Part shown: piece after piece, positions 14,501 to 26,500 of the stretch
Layout: every line of letters starts with the position of its first letter
How positions within the stretch are numbered: the stretch's first letter is position 1
Origin: Unio delphinus
Taxonomy: Eukaryota > Mollusca > Bivalvia > Unionida > Unionidae
Assembly (NCBI GenBank): GCA_029339505.1
Contig: JAQISU010000163.1
Coordinates: forward strand, 3,240,001 to 3,304,000
DNA: 64,000 nucleotides
Direction: 5' to 3'
Notes under the pieces: model-generated
The model's database searches: none
What the model saw: the letters and a program-made list of their open reading frames with translations, nothing else
Told to the model about the DNA's origin: nothing
Translations under genes and position numbers: made by a program

Positions 14501-17500
14501 TTCATAATCAATGATCTTAGGATGTGGTTGAAATTCTTGGTTCATTTATATACTATAATATTATTTGTCTAATTCATTATTTGCTTTAATTATTACTTGA
14601 GAATCTATCAATGTAGTCTTGAAGTATTCTTATGATTTTGTCCTTGACTCCTTGACTCTGACTCTGACACAGTCAGAGTCATTGATGCAGTTTTTAACTC
14701 TATTATCATAATAACGCTTTAGCTCTCTGTATCACTTACCACCACAATTGAGACACAACTGCGACTTACCACGCACACCTACTCCACATCATATGCAAGG
14801 TAAGGGCCCAAAACTTCCACGATGTATGCTTTGTAAATGATATCCACAGAATTCATTTCTGCATGATTTGTGTCAAGCGGTTACTGATCCTATCATAAGC
14901 CATTTGCAATGATTCATTATATAATAAATTTCTTTTTTTAAATACTTGTTTTAATTATAATATGGAGGAGTTCGAGAGATTATCGAAAATTACGCCTTGG
15001 AAAAATGTTGAATTCAATCTCGATAGTCTCCACTGATGTACCAAAGAATCTAATAAGTAATAGAAGCATGATAGGTAGAATCTGTGATGGTTTTAATTAA
15101 TTCAAGCGCGATGGAGCATCTCACTATTGGTCAACATTTCGAATTGATGGTAGTGTTGATGCTACCATGAACGACGAAAGAGCAGCAGTGATAATCTCGC
15201 ATCTTAACAAGAAAAAGTATTTTTTTAGAGTGAAATTCATTATTCATTCAGAAACAGGAAATTGGATTATACACGACAAATTTGAACCCATCCTCAAAGA
15301 TAAAAGAACCGTCACAGTGAGTCAGGATTCCAAACCATGAATTCTGACTGGGATTGACAAACCATATTATGAGAGATCCTATCCTGTAACCGCTTTTGTT
15401 TATGGAATTATCCGTTAAATGATAAACCGAGTATGGAGAAATTAAAACCCATGCAATATTCATCTTCGAATTGTGTAGCAGAATGAATAATAGAGCATTT
15501 TACAAATACGTTGCATGGAAACAAATTGACAGATCTAAGACGCAAAAACATAAACGAATAAGGATTAACAGTAAAGGAGAGCAGAGCAACAATTCAAAAT
15601 GTAGCTGAACTAGAATGGATACTAAAATTTCCAATAACCGTAGCAACAGTAACAGGCGAGATATTATATGAACCGAAATATAAATCAAGAGGATCTCCAA
15701 TCAAAATTATTGACCATAATGCACACGTGTGGACATCCGCGGTAACAATATTTCCGCGGGATAGAGCAAAAAAATATTACACAGGAAATTTATTTGATTT
15801 TATTACGAGTTAAGTAAAAACGATCCTGTGTCAGTGTGGTTATTTCAGAGCTTTGAAAATGAAGAGGGTAAATTTGATCAATTTGTAAGACCCAATGGCG
15901 AATTATATCATACTGAAGCCCTCCATGATGAGATGAAAAAACTAGCTAATGGTTTTTCAATGGAACACGATGAACAATTACTGACAAACTGTTTTACAAT
16001 ACCGTCGGTTGCAGCTCATTTCACGAGAAAGAGAAATCTATGGAAACCAACATGAGCCGAATTTCTCACAGATATCGAATCAAGCTGTGTGGAATATGGC
16101 CATGGCGGATTATGGAATACAAAGTACGACCCGTGAGAAGATAATTTCGGTTGATATGATTGCGTGTTATCCAGGGGAGTTTTCTCGGATATGGAGAATG
16201 CTCTGAGTATTTTAAATGATTTGGACATCCCACACATGAGATGACCTGTGTTGCGATTAATGGACCACTGCCTGATTTTGATATAACCGGATTTGCTCGC
16301 GTGGTATGATTTGAATCTGCTAAAGGACTTCTTCCCTGTTGTTATGTTTGGTTTGGTTGACACATCTCTGAAAAACACTGGATGCCAATAGTGTTATTAC
16401 GGTATATGATTGATTCTAAAATGCCGATATCTCTGATTGTCAGTGAAGCAATTATATCATATCGAAAACAAACTGAAGTCTGGTTACCACAACCCGATAG
16501 TCTAGATAATATAATCACCGAAAACAAAAAACAATTTCATAATCTAGACAAAGAATATATCGTAAGGTGGTCCAAAGAAATCTTTGAAGTTAGAAATAAA
16601 CACGCAAAAGATCTCAGTAGAAGAATAATTGGTAAATTCACACAGGGTGGAAAATACGACTACAAACGATGTTCTTCGCGGTTGATTATAGATGATGTTG
16701 AATACAATTTTATAATCGCAGATGCAACATCTAGGGATATATATGTCGATCGTAAAGATGCTTTCTTGTCAGATGGAACCAATTTAGGTACAATTGTTAC
16801 TTACACAGATGGAGAAAATCCTCAGTATACGTACTTAAGGGCGTCTATGCTGGCTTATGCTTCTATTAATTTACTTTCAATGATAAAAAAATTTTCTCAA
16901 TCCGCAGTTAGAGTCTCCACTGATTCATTTTATATAGATATATAACATAAAGAAGCTGTGGCCGAATTCATTAATTCAGAGGAGAGTTGGGGATCATGGA
17001 GAATCAAAAAGGAAATACTGCATGATTACTCCATATCAGCAGATGTTACAGTTGAAAACAATTACTTGAAAAATAATCAGATATCAGAACTATCTAATGC
17101 ACCGTCGTGTTCCGATCCAATATGTAGATATAAAACCACTTACTTAAATGGCTGTGGTGGGACAGGGAAGACGATTTGTGCAATCAAATTATTTTGAGGG
17201 AAATCAAACATGACTGCTAACACCAACACACAGACTTACAAGAGAGATGAAACGAGGAATTAATGATTGCACTTATCACAGTTTCTTTTGCTGGAAATGT
17301 GACGAATGGACTCCTGATCGAATGGGCAAGAAATATATTCATGATGTAATTATTTGGGATGAGATTTGCACAGTGTTGTTAGATGTATTACAAAAGTTTC
17401 TCGATTGGTTATTGCTAGCGAATACAAAAGTGATAATGTGTGTCAATCATGGCCAACCACCACCATTTGTCGGTTTATCCCAGCATAATTGGTTGAAGAA

Positions 17501-20500
17501 TTTTGTAGACTATTATGAAGAAATTAGTACTGATCATAGATCACTTGATAATGAATTACGTGAGTTCAAGAAACTAATCAGATTACAACCGGATAGAATC
17601 CAATGTGAAATAGCACGTAGGATAATTTCAGAAACCCCATTAAATAATTTTTGGGAAGCGTGGAGACCAAATGATTTGATAGTGGCAAGTAGAAAGATAG
17701 AGACATACTTCAGATGAAGTTATTTAACACGTATAAAGAAAAATTTGCAATACTTCCAGTGCCATTGTGTTATAGACCCAAGGATACACAAAGACAACAT
17801 ATCGAAGTTGATGTTCCAGTCCTGACAGAAAAGCAGATTCTAGTGTTAAATGATATTGTGTTGGTTGATATCAGTGTTGTCAAAGATGCATTGCGTGCTA
17901 ATAAATCCCATGGAAGCTAGGATACGCAGCGACGATACATTCTTCGCAGTTGTTGACTATATCCGATACAATTGTTTGGGATCATAGATGATCGCATTGA
18001 GTGGTCGAATTTAGTTTATCTCGCAGTGTCCAGAGTATGAAGAATAAATCAACTTCGAAGAGTTGTTTTAGATTATAATGACACAACAATGAATGATATT
18101 GTCAGCGATGACATAATCAGAAAATAAATCTCTGTCTGGTTATAAACAGCAGGATAAAAGAAAATAACAGAAAATTTGACATTGATACTGAATTTATAAT
18201 CACACTGAAACAACAATAGAATAATCACTGCGCGAGTTGTAATCGTATGTGTTTGTGTTATTCGGATAAAGACCCCGGCCAATTTACCGTAGACAGAAAG
18301 AATAGCAGTGTTGCTCATACAGAGATAATGTGATGCTGACTTGTCTTGAGTGTAACAGACGCAGAGGTGCTAGTTAAAACCATGCGGTGGTAATTGAGTA
18401 TCCTCGGGTATCACTTGTAGTTGTTCACAAGTAAATCCGCATTGAGGAGTAGTTGAATCCAATCTATAGATTGCTGGTCTACCCATGGATCGTGTTGTGC
18501 TAGATATTTTATGTGCAGTGACACTCCAAATAGGATCAGTAGCTCTTTTTTTTGCCACCTTCGAGCTCTCCTGGTTCATATAAATATCTAACAGTGACAT
18601 TGCCGAGTATTGGTTGTTTTTAAAAATCATTTTGCAGTTTTACAGGTATATACTTTTTTTTAAACGCGTTGTTAGGTTTCATGTTGATTGTTTGAGTAAT
18701 CTCATTATTTAGTGCGGTAATCAAGCATAGTAATCTCTTGACCCATTCACAGGATCATTTATCCTGAATAAATTCCTTCGCTTATTGATATCCAAATAAC
18801 CACTCAGCAAGTGTGCGATTAAATCTTTAAACAATTGCCTGATCGCGATGCAGTATGTCCTCATCTGATGGTGACATTATGATGCTTCGTTGTTGATAAC
18901 ACTGCACCCTGAAATTTCTTGCCAGGATCAACTTGTAATAGATTTGGCCACTGCAGAGGACCCCGCCAATAAATCCTTTCAAACGCAGAAGCCACCTCAG
19001 TTAATGATTTTGTCTTTAGCGGCAATGCTTGTTTGTATCGATTCGCAACATCAACTTGTAGCGCATACTTGTAAACACCATCATGCAGCAGAAATTATAT
19101 ATCAGCCTGATGAACCTCATTAACAACGCTGACATCAAAATGCAAGAAGTTAATTTGTTTAGGCGGTGGTAGATAAATTTGCCATATCGCCTGTTTGGAT
19201 AACCAATCCGCTGCAGTGGTATTTTTCACCCTTGCAGCGCTCGCGAGTTTACTGATTGCTGATTTACCCGTCCAGTATGCTCTTGGGGAATAATAAATAG
19301 ATTCCATGATGTTATTAATTACCAGCACCCAACACCAGTTTACTTTTCATCGCCGATTTTATCAACCATGAAGCTAATTTTTCTTTGAAGGATTTATCAG
19401 TGATAGAATTCAATGCATGAATCAATTTTACATCTGCGATATGCCTGTGTTGCAGATTGCTGCTTTTATGAGCAACATCATGAGCATGACACGCCTTATC
19501 AATAGCGTTTATTGGGTTTTCAATGGGTTTGAGTTGGTTTTGATCATGGAGTCGGATATCGAGTCTGGTTCCCGGTCCACGGTAACTATATCCTGGAAGG
19601 TGTTTCTCTCCTGGATATTTTGCCCAAGGTGTTCCTGGGAGTTTTACTAACTTGGCTGCAATATCACCTCCTCATTTTGTTTTTAAATCCTCGGTTTTAT
19701 CAAGGGAAACAAATCTAAATTTTTTGGTACCACATTGTACACACGTACCAGTAAGTGCTGATCTGTTATTGCCTGTTGTAATCGTCATCAAGTCATTTGT
19801 GCTAGTACGCTTCTTACATTTCACACAATATATTAGATCCATAATTTATTTATAATAACATGAATGTAGTTGATTTTTCTGCAAGAAAAAAAACGAGAAC
19901 TCATTAAGCATCATGCAGCGCTACCGAATTCTATTTGCATGATTATAATTGGACCATTTAGAAGCGGCAAGGCACAGTTGTTACTTAATTTAATAATGAC
20001 ATGGATGAAATAGGATAAGTTGTATTCGGTAGCCCCGAGTGATGTTACGAGGTGTTAAAGGATTTTAACGAGAAAGCAAAATCGGAAATCAATGAGGATA
20101 TTATCGAGTTTATAACCGATATCGAAGAAGCACCGAGCATTGATGATATTGATGGAAATATTAGCAATTTAGTTGTATATGATGATGTCATGCTAGGCAA
20201 AAGAATCCCGCTAGGATATTTTGCAGAGGTAGGCATAAAAATACCGATGTGATATGTTACTCAACGATACACTCAAATACCAAAAGTGATCAGAGATAAT
20301 TGCAATATTCTGCGGTATTTAATGGAGTAGACACGCATACACTACAAAATATTTGGCAAACTTGGTGCAGCGGTGATATGGATTATAATCTCTTTAGGAA
20401 TTTCTTTAGTCGAGCTCAGTCAAACCCAAATGGATTTGTAACGATGAATTTGCATGACCCGAGACCAAGATATCGTATTGGACTTGATCAAATGTTCGGT

Positions 20501-23500
20501 TAAAACAATTAGTCTCCAAAACGCAATCAGTGTTGGGTCTGTCTGGAGACAGTCTCAATAGCGTGACAAACCAAAACCATTTCTCTTTTTTTTTTTTCTG
20601 CCTGAATTGGTTTCGGTTTGAAATCCTTTAGCATTTTGTTTCAAATAGTTTCGATTTGCTTGAAATAGTTTTGGTCTGTGCACCCTCTCTGCTTGAAATC
20701 CTTTAGGACTTTGTTTGAAATAGTTTCGGTTTGCTTGAAATAGTTTTGGTCTGTCCACCCTCTCTGCTTGAAATCCTTTAGGACTTTGTTTGAAATAGTT
20801 TCGGTTTGCTTGAAATAGTTTTGGTCTGTCCACCCTCTCTGCTGCTAAATTTGTCACTCATTTGAACATGTTTAAAAGCAATAAACTGAACTAGACCATG
20901 TACAGTGGCCATATCTCATTCAGAACATCATCATAGGGCAGGCACATCCCAGATCTAAACAGTTGACTCTATTAGTTATCTCTTATATTGGGTCTATTCT
21001 ACAGATGAAAACCCACATGGGGCTCTTGCGATACAAGTGTTGCTATCATCGGCTAGTTACCAGGTAGTCCTCTTTAACATATAGTTATTGTGATTACATT
21101 TTTCCCAGTCTGACAGTGTGCTAAACATTTCCAATATTGGTGAGCTTGTCATAAGTCATTTATTTGCTTTATTTTAAGTTTGAAATTAAATTCACCTGCA
21201 TCAATAATGATGGGGGAAAGTTCTTTAACATTTCATCCAGACTACAGGTATTGGTTGGCATACATTGCTTGGTTTCTTCGTAATTGTCTGATGGCAACTA
21301 GCAAGCCTTCTTGAGATTAATAATGTCAAATTAATTAATTTTTCAGACAAAATAAATTTTTACAATTATTTTCTTAAAGAGTTGTTGTAGGGTTTAACGC
21401 CATTTTTACACACACAATAGGCTATACATGGCGGCCAGTATTATTGGTGGAGGAAGAACCCGGGAAAACCCACAGAAAGAACCACCGACCCACGAGAAAC
21501 TACTGGCAAGCTTTCTCACATACCCACATTAGCCGAATCTTAGACTCGAACCCATGCAGACAGGTGAGATGGCAGTGATCCATAATGGAGATTGCTTTAG
21601 ACCACTTGGACACTCGTGGCCCCTTTCTTAAAGAGTAACTGATAGCATCTTTTTTTTGTCTAAAACAATCAACTTCACTTGATGCATATTAAAATTCTAA
21701 CAAATTGATTTAATATCATACTATGTTCTATAAGTGTAACATATATCATACATAATTGCTTTTGATGACAAATTCTTTGGCGGCCTCGAGTGGTCTAAAG
21801 CGCTCACCATTCCAGATCATTGCCATCTCACCCCTGCCTGTGTGTGTACCAAGTGTCAGGCTCAACTAACATGGGTATGTTAGAAAGCCTGCTATTAGCC
21901 TCTCGTGGGTTGGTTGTTCTTCCTGGGGTATACTGGCTGCCATGTATCGCCTATCTTGTGCTGAAAAATGACATTAAAAAATACAACAACAACAATCTCT
22001 TTGATTTCATTCAAGACAAGACCAACACCTAAGTACTAACAGATGATAGCAAAGACTGAGAATCAAACTTGGACCATGAATTAGACAAGAAGTTTGAGTC
22101 AGGCGATGTGGAGGAATTGATAACATTTTTTTGATAGCCCCGACAATGAAAATGAATTCTTGGGCTTTAAATCCAATGATATCAAACAGTGGCATGTGCA
22201 TAATATCTTAAATAACATACATGCAGACTTTGTTTACTTTAATACTTTGAAATTAATATATTACAAGATCTTGTGAATCACAGCATTCTGAATAGTTTTA
22301 TACCTGTATATTACAGAAATTCATTGAATGGATTAGTTAGATAAATTGATTAAAAATGTTAAGCATTATGATTTTCATTGCTTGAAGATGTACAAATTGT
22401 AAGTTGCGAGTTTATTTGTAAATATTCAGCAGAATAATACAAATGTAGATAGGTTTGAGTTGCAAGAGAAACTGACTTGCACGAGAATCGTCAAGAAATT
22501 CCATTTTTGCAGCACTAAAGTGGTTTTTTTTAAAGTTAAAGTTAATTTGACTTATTAATGACTATATACTGTAATAAACAGATTACACATTTATGCCCAA
22601 GTTCTGCTTATTTTCCCACATACATAAGTAATAATTATGTTATACATATATTGGGGGTGGGGTGGGGATGGCATGTATGTATTGTATGAAATATGCCTAT
22701 AGATTATTAACCTATTACTAAATTTTCTTATGTTTTTACCTAATCAATATATTTCTCATGATTTTTTTTATCAATAAAATTCTCATGTTTTTTTTACCAA
22801 TAAAATGCTCATGGTTTTTTTTTTATCAATAAAATGCTCATGGTTTTTTTTACCAATAAAATTAATCATGTTTTTTTTTTACCAATAAAATTATGTTTTT
22901 TTATCAATAAAATTCTCGGGTTTTTTTTATCAATAAAATTCTCGGGGTTGTTTTACCAATAAAATGCTCATGTTTTTTACCAATAAAATGCTCATGTTTT
23001 TTTTTACCAATAAAATGCTCGGTTTTTTTTTACCAAGAAAATTATCATATTTTTTTTTTACCAATAAAATTCTCGTTTTTTGTATCAATAAAATTCTCAT
23101 GTTTTTACCAATAAAATTATCATGTTCTTTTACCAATAAAATTATGTTTTTTTACCAATAAAATTATCATGTTTTTTTAACAATAAAATTATTAAGTTTT
23201 TTTACCAATAAAATTCTCATGTTTTTTTTTTTTTATCAATATCTTCTCTCAGAGTAAGGATCAACAAAATGGAGGCACAGCTTGCCCACCTGGCAGCATG
23301 GGTCCAGTCTGCAGTACAGACAACAGGAAGCACAGGTGCCTTGAGTAGCAATAGAAGTACTGCTAGCACGGCCAGCATAGGATCTGAAAGTACTAGTCCC
23401 CTTGTTGACTCCGCTAGTAGTAGTAAGTGCATGTTATTCATCTAGTCTTTGCCCTGTCAGCCCCATGTTACACGGACAGTGATTCAAGTCTAGAATTAGG

Positions 23501-26500
23501 CTGTTGTTACAAGCGTGTGCAAGATTGGCTTTGCTTTTTAAGCCTAACAAGAAGTGTATTTTGGACATGCACTATTACTTTTGTCCATAAGTTCATTGTG
23601 TTGGCTGGCCTGTTTTTTTTAATGTTTTTTTTTTTCGATTTTGTGTTTTTGTCAGTTTTGGAGAGCCTTTGATCGGAGGATTCTTGTTTCGTAAATCCAT
23701 TTATTGTGGGTTTTAAAAAAAATTCTCAGTTAATTATCTTCCTTACCTAATTTTTTTATTTGGAAAGATTGTTTTCATATTTGTGGGATTTTGTTTCATC
23801 CATGCTTGTATCATAGTGTCCCATTTTTAAATGCAAAAAAATTTAGTTTTTGCTTTAAGTAATAGTAACAGACTTTATGGCCTTACTAAATTTTAACAAA
23901 GTATAGATCTATTGGCCTTGCACGTCAGTGTATGCCAAGTTAGGTGACTAATTAGCAATGATAGCAATCTTGCTTGGATGTTTAAACTGATAGTAAAGCA
24001 TTTAACTAACACCCTCTTTATCTCACCTCCAGAAACTCTATAACTATAAATATATCCTGAAACAAGAAGATGCATTCATGGTCACATAACATGATGATGG
24101 TACTTTGTGGATTTTGACGATCATGTTACAAGAGGGTTTTTGCTTTATACATATACATAATATGGTCAATTCCAGATGGCTGTACATTTGTAATTATATC
24201 ACTGCTAAGTAGTTGATTACTTTTGTTATTAGTTGTCGACAAATAAAACTCGTATATGAAGTTATATTATGAACATTTTAACATTTTGGTATTGTCCTTC
24301 AAGGTTAAAATTTTCTTCTTACATCATACATTTGAATGTAAAAATCTCTTGTGACAGACATTTGACTGTACCAATCTCTTGAGGGTTATATATTTGAATG
24401 GAACAAATTCTTGTTGCATACATGTAATCATAGTAAACTCTTAAGGCTTATTTTTTATCTTAACAAACTTATTTGGCATACATTTACTGGAATCATTTCT
24501 TGTGGCAAACATTTGACTGTTAAAAACTCATGTGGCATACATTTGACTGTAACAAACACTTGTGGAATACATTTGACTATTACAAACACTTGTGGCATAC
24601 ATTTGACTGGAACAAACTCTTGTGGCATACATATGACTGTAACAATCTCTTGTGGCATACATTTGACTGTAACAAACTCTTGTGGCATACATTTGACTAA
24701 CAAACTCTTGTGGCTTACATTTGACTAACAAACTTGTGTGGCATACATTTGACTGGAACAAACTCTTGTGGCATACATATCACTGTAACAAACACTTGTG
24801 GCATACATATCACTGTAACAAAATTTTGTGGCATACATTTGACTAGAACAAACACTTGTGGCATACATTTAACTGGAACAAACTCTTGTGGCATACATAT
24901 CACTAACAAACACTTGTGGCATACATTTGACTGTAACGAACTCTTGTGGCATACATTTGACTGTAACTAACATTTGTGGCATATATTTGACTGTACCAAA
25001 CACTTGTGGCATACATATCACTGTACCAAACTCTTGTGGGACACATTTGACTGTAACAAACTCTTGTGGCATACATTTGACTGTAACAAACACTTGTGGC
25101 ATACATTTGACTTTAACAGACACTTGTGGCATACATTTGACTGCAACAAACACTTGTGCCATACATTTGACTGTAACAAACACTTGTGGCATACATTTGA
25201 CTTTAACAAACACTTATGGCATACATTTGACTGTAACAAACACTTGTGGCATACATTTGACTGGAACAAACTCTTGTGGCTTACATTTGACTTTAACAAA
25301 CACTTGTGGCATACATTTGACTGTTACAAACTCTTGTGGCTTACATTTGACTGTAACAAACTCTTGTGGCATACATTTGACTGTAACAAACTCTTGTGGC
25401 ATACATACGACTAACAAACTCTTGTGTCTTACATTTGACTGTAACAAACACTTGTGGCAATCATATTACTGCAACAAACTTTTGTGGCATATCTTTGACA
25501 AAAACAAACTCGTGTGGCATACATTTGAACACAGCAAACTTTTTTGGGATACATTTGACTGTAACAAACTTTTGTGGCATATCTTTGACAAAAACAAACT
25601 CGTGTGGCATACATTTGAACACAGCAAACTTTTGTGGCATACATTTGACTGTAACAAACTTTTGTGGCATATATTTGACTGTAACACGTACATTTGACCA
25701 TAACACTTGAGATAGGCTTTAAATAAAATCTCAGACGGAAGTTGGTGACAATCAAAATTGGTTGGTGGATTTTATATTTTTCAGTGGGAATTTAATTTTA
25801 TTTTGTATTTACTATCACTGGGTCTTAGACTCTAGTTTTTGTCATAAAAAAGTTTATTTTCTTTTCATAAAAAAGTAGGGCTTCACTTAAACACCAACAA
25901 CACCCCAAAATGCACTCCAGATCTCCCACTATACCTGAATGAATAATTTAGAGATCTGTAATACCTTTTTTGCTGTTTGCTTGATGAAAAGAAGCCCACC
26001 TTTTTATAATGAGAAGATTTACAGGGATATCTTTCTAATGTTCTTGCCTGCTTCCAAAGGCAGATAATTTATTAGAAGTGAAAGAAGAATGTGTTCGTGG
26101 AATACAAATGTCCTACCACAGTGACCGAAACATTTTTGTTATCTCAAAATAAAACTTCACCATACACAAATAATACTTTTGTGACCTAAGCAAACCTCCT
26201 AACCTTACATAATAACACTTTTGTGATCTCAACAAAACTCTTCACCATACTGGATTTGCCTTCCATTTTTTAAAAACATTTACTTCTTCTTAATAATCAA
26301 GAATAAATATGCATTATTCTAGTACACTTGAAGATGAATAAAGGCGGAATTTCAGCATTTACAGTAAAAAGTTATTTGGAATAAATTAATGGGGAAATTG
26401 CTTTATTTAATACGTTTAAGCTGATTTGCTCTTCAAAAACATCTAAATTGTTTTATAATTGCAATTATGGTGAAGGTTTCCAGTGGATATAATCTTTTTT

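Larger units (their letters stand above)
8932..20846. mobile_element. Polinton/Maverick (adintovirus-like) endogenous viral element 1
   Basis: Bounded by TIRs (8932-9657 and 20506-20846) that begin AGCAGCAGAGAG and end CTCTCTGCTGCT; the AG...CT termini match Polintons (family knowledge). Inside are family B polymerase, SF1 helicase, rve integrase, A32-like ATPase, adenovirus-type protease, PLA2-like and virion-type genes, the expected Polinton/adintovirus set. The flanks taaaat and aaattt do not form a clean 6-bp target duplication, so that mark has decayed. Stops and frameshifts in the polymerase, helicase, integrase, ATPase and protease make it non-autonomous now. Confidence 0.92.
8683..23252 (+). 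other. Host intron 3 (14.6 kb) containing the viral element
   Basis: Bounded by donor aag|gtatgc and acceptor ctctcag. It holds the 11.9-kb Polinton-like element, two SINE A copies and a T-rich minisatellite. The host frame is not interrupted. Between 20847 and 21384, and from 22010 to 22740, I see nothing recognisable. Confidence 0.85.

Noticed and set aside
15248..15700. Two - strand frames opposite the polymerase N-terminus
   Set aside because: Shadows of the + strand replication gene; composition is low-complexity Leu/Ile.
8926..20852. 6-bp target-site duplication of element 1
   Set aside because: Flanks taaaat and aaattt match at only half the positions; AT-rich context makes this uninformative.
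24888..25697. Open frame of 269 codons with a 10-residue repeat
   Set aside because: A product of the 30-bp minisatellite, open on both strands, inside a host intron.
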